DNA of 11,137 nt from an uncultured Lachnospiraceae bacterium (GTDB taxonomy: Bacteria; Bacillota; Clostridia; Lachnospirales; Lachnospiraceae): contig CAJUDQ010000061.1 in assembly GCA_910585215.1 (NCBI GenBank), forward strand, positions 1-11,137. Direction: 5' to 3'. A program made the translations under genes and the position numbers. The notes beneath the pieces were generated by a model. The model did not search any database, had not been told where the DNA came from, and saw only the letters and a list, made by a program, of their open reading frames with translations. Positions 7,316 to 11,137 of this stretch are shown one piece after another (positions within the stretch are counted from its first letter, which is position 1; every line of letters begins with the position of its first letter).

Positions 7316-9304
7316 ATGGCGATTGAAACAGGTTTTAAAAGTTACTGCTGGTCGGTGGGTACGACCAGCTATCGAACAGATAAATTTAATATGAATATCG
7401 AAAAACAGCTTGAATATATGAAGGAATTTAGAAATCTGCCTGAAAATGCGGGAAAGGTATGGACTGGAAATAATGCATTTCAGGCAGAATATTATTTTTT
7501 TCTGAAGACAAAAGGGTTTGTAAAGGGCGATGCGCCAAGACCGGATAAAGATGCAAGGGAAAAGACTTCCGGTTTAAGAGATATTGGTCTTCTTGATGAT
7601 GACAGAAATCTGACAGAGGCGGGAGAAGAATTACTTGCGATTGCAGAAGCGGGGGATTTTTCAACGGATAATTTACTGGAGATTCCAAGGGACAGTTTTG
7701 TATATTTTCGGCAGATGATAAAGACCTGTAATGATGTAGACGGAAAAAAGGTAAGACCTTTTGTGGTATTTTTATATGTGATAAGCAGGACAGGTTATCT
7801 TACATACAATGAATTTACTTATCTTTTACCGCTATGTGTTGACAAAAAAACGACAGATAAAATTATAGATAAAATTCTTTCTTCAAGAAACAGTATGATT
7901 TGTTATGAGGATATTATATTGTCTGTTCTTATGGATATGCCAAATTATAGATATGCGCTGTATTTGCTGCAGACGGAACCTGTTACCGAACAATTAATCT
8001 GCAATATAGGGATGAACCGCAAAAGCGCAAACTATGACAAGCAGTATTATGTGCTTTATACGATTCTAAGAAAAATTGTTTTTCAAGACAGCGATTTGGT
8101 AATTGAATTTTATAATGCGACAAATAAACTTACAAACAGTAAAGTGGGAAGTTCGTGGCGCAAATATTTTTTTCAAAATACAGCAAGAAGTGTAATGAAG
8201 AAAAAGGGAAGAGAGGTATTAAATCAGGTGCCAATACTTCAGGCACAGGATGAAAAAATTTTTCGCGAAGAATTTTTTAAAATCATGCATTTGTTTAAAG
8301 CAAAAGCAACGCTGTCAGACTATTTTGATTTAAACAGACGCTATTTTAAAATTACGGATACTGTTTTATTTGAGGATGATAAGGTAAAGCTGGATGTGCT
8401 TCCAAATTGTTATGTAGAGTGCATAAGGGATATGCTTGGCGGATTTGCTTTTGAGGAGACTGATTTGCTGGAACGGGCTGTCAGTCTGGAGCAAATACAT
8501 TCCTGTTTAAATGTGGAAGCAAATGTATTGTATTGTAAGCTTGGTGAATTATTCGGCAGAGAGGTAAGAGACACAGGTTCTGCCAGACAGGTTATATGGA
8601 ATGAGAGATATAGAAGACTGAACAGGCTGATTGACGAGAAATTTTCTACCGACAGACTGATTTATCTGCTGACTTGTTTTGAAATGAGGGTAGATGATGA
8701 AATTCGCAGGCTGGTGACAGATAATGCGGATATTCCTACGATTTTTGAATATGTGCTTGGAATTGCATGGTATGTTATAAGCGGCAGAAAGGGAGATGTG
8801 CTGGAATATATGAATCTTTCACTGGAAGCTGATTTGCTGCCGAAAACGCATGCCGGAGGGGGAGAGGCGGATATTGTGTGGAAGTATCAAAAGACAGACG
8901 ATTATCCGGCACATACGCTTTTGATAGAAGCGACGCTTGCAGATAAAGGAAATCAGAGAAGAATGGAGATGGAGCCGGTATCAAGACATCTGGGGGATTA
9001 CAGGCTTGCGAATCCTGACACGGAAGCTTATTGTATTTTTTCTGCTCCCTGTCTGCATCCAAATGTGATTTCTGATTTCAGAGGGCGGCGGTATATGGAA
9101 TATTATAATTCAGCGGGAACGGATTATATTCAGGGAATGAAAATATTGCCACTGCAGACGTCAGAATTAAAGGAACTGATTCGATTTCATATTGAGTATG
9201 CAGAAGTTTATAAGTTGTTTGACAGAGCTTATTCTGCCGGAGGGCCGGCAGCAGAGTGGTATGAAAAGAATATTGTACAGGAAATAAGAAGCAGGAAAAT
9301 TTAA
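7316..9304 (+). CDS. AlwI/N.BstNBI-family Type IIS restriction endonuclease
   Basis: A 662-aa protein that I align from memory with N.BstNBI and the AlwI family, enzymes that bind a 5-bp asymmetric site (GAGTC, GGATC) and cut a few bases downstream. The N-terminal part (7-107) shares the WSVG/FxNLP opening and the GLLDD...LTEAGEELL block ending the first winged-helix-like region. The C-terminal nuclease core has THAGGGEAD (511-519), LLIEAT (535-540) and MEMEPVSRH (550-558), matching THAAG..PD, GEVT and MESEPVTRH of N.BstNBI. Predicted PD-(D/E)XK residues are D519, E538 and E551 or E553, with E478 (IFEYV) matching a further acidic residue there. No catalytic residue looks lost. TGAGGAG overlaps the methyltransferase stop, so translation is coupled. 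Whether it cuts both strands or nicks, and its exact site, cannot be told here. No strong terminator follows, only AT hairpins (9322-9352). Confidence 0.92.
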   Translation: MAIETGFKSYCWSVGTTSYRTDKFNMNIEKQLEYMKEFRNLPENAGKVWTGNNAFQAEYYFFLKTKGFVKGDAPRPDKDAREKTSGLRDIGLLDDDRNLTEAGEELLAIAEAGDFSTDNLLEIPRDSFVYFRQMIKTCNDVDGKKVRPFVVFLYVISRTGYLTYNEFTYLLPLCVDKKTTDKIIDKILSSRNSMICYEDIILSVLMDMPNYRYALYLLQTEPVTEQLICNIGMNRKSANYDKQYYVLYTILRKIVFQDSDLVIEFYNATNKLTNSKVGSSWRKYFFQNTARSVMKKKGREVLNQVPILQAQDEKIFREEFFKIMHLFKAKATLSDYFDLNRRYFKITDTVLFEDDKVKLDVLPNCYVECIRDMLGGFAFEETDLLERAVSLEQIHSCLNVEANVLYCKLGELFGREVRDTGSARQVIWNERYRRLNRLIDEKFSTDRLIYLLTCFEMRVDDEIRRLVTDNADIPTIFEYVLGIAWYVISGRKGDVLEYMNLSLEADLLPKTHAGGGEADIVWKYQKTDDYPAHTLLIEATLADKGNQRRMEMEPVSRHLGDYRLANPDTEAYCIFSAPCLHPNVISDFRGRRYMEYYNSAGTDYIQGMKILPLQTSELKELIRFHIEYAEVYKLFDRAYSAGGPAAEWYEKNIVQEIRSRKI

Positions 9305-9378
9305 AATTCTAAAATTTTTATTTTTCGCGAAAACTATTATTATAAAGTTTTCACACAATAAAAAATAGTATAAAAATC

Positions 9379-9408
9379 TTGACTGATGAGTTTTGGATTT
9401 TGTATTAT
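9379..9408 (+). promoter_or_regulatory. Promoter of the former brnT gene
   Basis: TTGACT (9379-9384), an 18-nt spacer and TATTAT (9403-9408) with TG before it. AAAGGAGA follows at 9427-9434, then the brnT remnant. The promoter and ribosome binding site appear intact although the gene is broken, so transcription may still run into the transposon remnant. Confidence 0.55.
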
Positions 9409-9444
9409 ACTATTATTTAGAAAAATAAAGGAGAAATATGAAAA

Positions 9445-9529
9445 GTGAAATTTGAATGGGATGAAGATAAAAATTCTATAAACAAAAAAACATAAAATAT
9501 CTTTTGAAACAGCAGCGCATGTTTTTACC
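9445..9529 (+). pseudogene. brnT: Truncated, frameshifted brnT toxin fragment
   Basis: From a GTG at 9445 the frame reads KFEWDEDKNSINKK and hits a stop at 9493-9495. Shifting by one base inside a run of seven A (9484-9490) gives KHKISFETAAHVF. Together they match the start of BrnT, the RNase toxin of the BrnT/BrnA toxin-antitoxin system (KFEWDEEKN...KHGISFETAAHVF pattern). The rest of BrnT is absent and no brnA follows. Sequence after 9526 changes abruptly to tnpB, so the toxin was cut by a transposon insertion or later deletion. It cannot make a functional toxin. Which mutation came first is unknown. Confidence 0.8.
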
Positions 9530-9716
9530 ATGTATAAGCAAACATACCCTTACTTAAAAGAAGTGGACAGCCTCGCTCTTGCAAATGTACAGTTAAATCT
9601 GCAGCAGGCGCCTGCGTCTGCTGTATGATAAATACAGAGTGGTAGGCGGGGAATCAGTCAAACCAAACGCTTGTGGACATTGTGTAAGACTTATTGGTAC
9701 AAAAAGGTATTGGTAA
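9530..9716 (+). pseudogene. tnpB: tnpB relic: N-terminal piece joined to C-terminal tail
   Basis: Positions 9533-9604 encode YKQTYPYLKEVDSLALANVQ and then LNLQ, the well-conserved N-terminal region of TnpB (PYLKEVDSLAL). After 9605 the frame shifts, and 9609-9716 encode RLRLLYDKYRVVGGESVKP, a further NACGHCVR segment and ...TKRYW before TAA, a typical C-terminal tail. About 300 internal codons, including all RuvC catalytic motifs, are missing. The deletion also breaks the frame, so no TnpB nuclease is made. The junction lies in a GCAGCAGGCGCCTGC stretch that may have served for slippage or short-homology deletion. Confidence 0.75.
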
Positions 9717-9738
9717 GCAGTAGTGGTTGAAGCAAGAA

Positions 9739-9777
9739 GCCCCCACTTCAAAGCGAAGCTAAGTGGGGGTAGTTCAC
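9739..9777 (+). ncRNA. IS605-type right-end hairpin, possible remnant reRNA/omega-RNA 3' part
   Basis: CCCCCACTT (9740-9748) pairs perfectly with AAGTGGGGG (9761-9769) around CAAAGCGAAGCT, which itself can form AGC/GCT. TAGTTCAC follows. In IS200/IS605 elements this subterminal hairpin is the transposase recognition structure and forms part of the guide RNA scaffold made from the 3' end of tnpB plus the right end. Here the scaffold side looks preserved while the nuclease is gone. The would-be guide starts at about 9778. That it is transcribed is an inference. Confidence 0.5.
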
Positions 9778-9944
9778 AAGTGCGGTTGTTCAAAGAAACC
9801 GTAAGAAAAAAGCTTAAAGAATGAAAAACAATGTATCAAATTTTTTAAGCATATGAAATTTGTCAAATTTTATAACCTATTTTCCAAATATAAACCTCTA
9901 TTCTGCTAATAAATAATGTATAGTATTTAAAAAAATTATTTTTT
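9778..9944. other. AT-rich spacer between the transposon remnant and the convergent EEP gene
   Basis: No coding frame is supported. A weak inverted repeat CGGTT/AACCG lies at about 9783-9801. An A7/T6 tract (about 9929-9943), directly next to the end of the minus-strand gene, may weakly terminate it. No GC-rich terminator stem is visible. Confidence 0.5.
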
Positions 9945-10688
9945 CTAAAAGTTTATTTCTGCCCATACACCATAATGGTCACTCGCTGAAAGTTTGTTTT
10001 TTTCTGAAACTTCTGTGCCAAATAATCTGCATTCTTTCAATACAGGAAATTCAAGCGGATAAGGATTTTTCAGCATAATCCAGTCAAAACGCTGGTTTAT
10101 TTCAATTGTATTTGCAGGCTGTATTACGCCCCAACGCGGATTTTTACGAAAATTCAAAGTAGCGGGAGGACTTGTTTCTGTTATTTCTGAAAAGGCTTCT
10201 GCCAAATCATAGAAATAGGCATCGCTTTCCAAAAGTGACTGATTATTCGTCAAAAACCGATGAACAGATGAATCTGCTGAACTGTTAAAATCTCCCAGTA
10301 AAAGAGTGAAGTCGTCTTTTTCAAATTCTGCTTTTTTTACGATATTTACAATTGCCTTTTCTCTTGAATATGCGCTGTCCCATGGCAGATGAACATTGAT
10401 AATAAGAATGGTTTTTGTTTCTGATTTTATACCTGCCATTGTTCCAAAATCAAAGTCATCTGTTTTATAAATTGGCAGCCTGCTTAAAATAGAGAGTCCT
10501 GTCTGTATCTGATAATGAGAATAAGCATATCCGCAAACAGCAGCAAGAGAATTATGCTGTTTCTGGTCTGCAACTTCCTGCAGGCAGATAATGTCCGCCT
10601 GTATATTTTTGATTTCATTTATAATCTGCCAAAAGCGGAAAGGCATACCCGCCTCGCTGTTCCAAATATTGTAAGTAGCTATTTTCAT
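9945..10688 (-). CDS. Endonuclease/exonuclease/phosphatase (EEP) family protein
   Basis: A 247-aa cytoplasmic metal-dependent phosphodiesterase or nuclease with the full EEP motif set: TYNIWN with N7, LQEV with E38, NVHLPW with H100, GDFNS with D133 and N135, RFDWI with D202, and SDHYGV with D237 and H238. Length is normal for a stand-alone domain, with no signal peptide or lipobox, so extracellular DNase or sphingomyelinase roles are less likely. The substrate (DNA, phosphoinositide-like or other phosphodiester) cannot be inferred from motifs alone. On the minus strand AAGAGGT sits 5 nt before the ATG. A TATAAT lies just upstream (complement of 10709-10714), but its -35 candidate TTTACA is 20 nt away, so the promoter is uncertain. 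It converges on the R-M region and is flanked upstream by the repeat array. Confidence 0.88.
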   Translation of the reverse strand: MKIATYNIWNSEAGMPFRFWQIINEIKNIQADIICLQEVADQKQHNSLAAVCGYAYSHYQIQTGLSILSRLPIYKTDDFDFGTMAGIKSETKTILIINVHLPWDSAYSREKAIVNIVKKAEFEKDDFTLLLGDFNSSADSSVHRFLTNNQSLLESDAYFYDLAEAFSEITETSPPATLNFRKNPRWGVIQPANTIEINQRFDWIMLKNPYPLEFPVLKECRLFGTEVSEKNKLSASDHYGVWAEINF

Positions 10689-10750
10689 ATAGTACCTCTT
10701 AAAAATTAATTATAAACTGAATTGATTTCATAAGTGTAAAATGTATAGAT

Positions 10751-10878
10751 ATTATATCATAAGGAAGCACGCCGATGCGTGCGCAGGTCATCAAACTGTG
10801 CTGCGCTTCATTTGATGACATTATATCATAAGGAAGCACGCCGATGCGTGCGCAGGTCATCAAACTGCGCTGCGCTTC
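10751..10878 (+). repeat. Tandem pair of 69-bp palindromic repeats, second copy truncated
   Basis: Copy 1 is 10751-10819 and copy 2 starts at 10820, a 69-bp period. They are identical apart from one base (CTGTG versus CTGCG) up to 10878, where copy 2 loses identity right after GCGCTTC. Each unit contains the GCACGC/GCGTGC hairpin and the GTCATCAAA/TTTGATGAC stem (the second stem is broken in copy 2). Reverse-complement copies lie at 2041-2141. Neither spacing nor unit structure fits CRISPR. A frame running through it (from 10779) only translates the repeat. Confidence 0.92.
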
Positions 10879-10961
10879 TTAAGAATGATTTTCACGTAAG
10901 CCCCCGTTTTTTATATAACACACAAAAGTACAGTTTACAAGGGACTACACAGGGTAACGGT

Positions 10962-10987
10962 CTGACGGGAGGTGTGCCGCCCGTCAG
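10962..10987. terminator. GC-rich hairpin overlapping the recombinase stop codon
   Basis: CTGACGGG (10962-10969) pairs perfectly with CCCGTCAG (10980-10987) around a 10-nt loop. The minus-strand stop codon (10984-10986) is inside the stem. On the minus strand no T-run follows, so it is not a clear intrinsic terminator for that gene. On the plus strand ATTTTCC follows. It may protect the 3' end or belong to the mobile-element terminus. Confidence 0.4.
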
Positions 10988-11137
10988 ATTTTCCATGTAA
11001 TGTTCAAGCTGTCGCTTGTGGCGGCTATGGTGGTAATCATCAAATCCACCACCCGCCGCTTGTCGTCAAAGGATACGCTGTCCCAAGTGTCGAGGTAGCC
11101 GGAAATCTGGCTGACCTGTTCCGGGCTGATGGCTTCC
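10984..11137 (-). CDS. C-terminal end of a large serine recombinase (partial)
   Basis: Only the last 50 codons are in the window; the gene continues beyond the right edge. The peptide (SPEQVSQISGYLDTWDSVSF, then DDKRRVVDLMI...SDSLNITWKI and stop) matches the C-terminus of large serine recombinases of the TnpX/TndX type found in clostridial mobilisable and conjugative transposons, where a KRxVVDxLI helix and a final W-K-I are usual. Its GC content is clearly higher than that of the rest of the window, which fits a transferred element. Such genes commonly lie at the very end of their element, so the element border should be between about 10879 and 10983. The catalytic domain cannot be seen here. 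Confidence 0.72.
   Translation of the reverse strand, partial: EAISPEQVSQISGYLDTWDSVSFDDKRRVVDLMITTIAATSDSLNITWKI

Larger units (their letters stand above)
9530..9777 (+). mobile_element. IS200/IS605-type element remnant (tnpB with internal deletion, right end kept)
   Basis: The span holds a short piece of the tnpB N-terminal region, its C-terminal tail and then a palindromic right end. No tnpA and no left-end hairpin are visible; the left border is fused to brnT at about 9527. The right border is probably after TAGTTCAC (9770-9777), as expected for elements that end shortly 3' of a subterminal hairpin. It is too small to move on its own but might be mobilised or read by a related TnpA/TnpB elsewhere in the genome. 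Confidence 0.75.

Noticed and set aside
9340..9531. Minus-strand 63-codon frame opposite the brnT remnant
   Set aside because: It is the complement of the recognisable brnT fragment and its promoter, with low-complexity Phe/Ile-rich translation.
10751..10878. CRISPR array
   Set aside because: There are two near-identical 69-bp units in direct contact with no unique spacers, and a shortened inverted copy elsewhere. This is a palindromic repeat family.
10779..11000. Plus-strand 73-codon frame across the repeat array
   Set aside because: It translates the tandem repeat (RRSSNCAAL twice) and then the complement of the recombinase end; it is not a gene.

Overview
The window looks like an accessory stretch of chromosome from a low-GC Clostridia, most likely a Lachnospiraceae gut commensal. 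The genes are AT-rich with A/T-ending codons and strong GGAGG-type ribosome binding sites. They include families typical of that group: an Lsa-type ABC-F protein, SUKH proteins, a BrnT remnant, an IS200/IS605 remnant and a large serine recombinase. The assignment rests on gene content and style, not on a marker gene.

Layout from left to right. Positions 1-457 are an AT-rich leader with a possible 13-codon leader peptide and a terminator-like hairpin about 70 nt before an Lsa-family ABC-F ribosomal protection gene (458-2038). This is the usual arrangement for antibiotic-responsive attenuation. A palindromic repeat follows the stop codon directly (2041-2141). Next come three same-strand genes (2241-4581) that look like orphan immunity genes: an unrecognised 346-aa protein, a SUKH (SMI1/KNR4) protein and an unrecognised 152-aa protein. 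A 62-aa ferredoxin-like protein with unusual cysteine spacing follows (4637-4825).

The centre of the window is a two-gene Type IIS restriction-modification operon (5171-9304) with its own extended -10 promoter. The first gene fuses a MerR-like helix-turn-helix to two tandem D12-class adenine methyltransferases, in the style of M.FokI. The second encodes an AlwI/N.BstNBI-family endonuclease. The two genes are 9 bp apart. Two methyltransferase domains fit an asymmetric recognition site that needs a different adenine methylation on each strand. No separate controller gene is present, so the fused HTH is a candidate regulator.

Positions 9305-9944 are a decay zone. It holds a promoter, a frameshifted brnT toxin fragment, and directly joined to it an internally deleted IS200/IS605 tnpB whose right-end hairpin is intact. 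On the minus strand follow an intact EEP-family (endonuclease/exonuclease/phosphatase) gene (9945-10688) and two tandem copies of the same repeat seen at 2041-2141, now in the opposite orientation. From about 10879 the composition turns GC-rich. The window ends in the C-terminus of a large serine recombinase, so this edge is probably the end of an integrated mobile element that appears to interrupt the second repeat copy.

I see no wholly new system. The most distinctive items are the HTH-D12-D12 methyltransferase paired with an AlwI-family nuclease, the inverted flanking repeat family, and a 13-nt stem sequence shared by the hairpins upstream of the ABC-F gene and the R-M operon.
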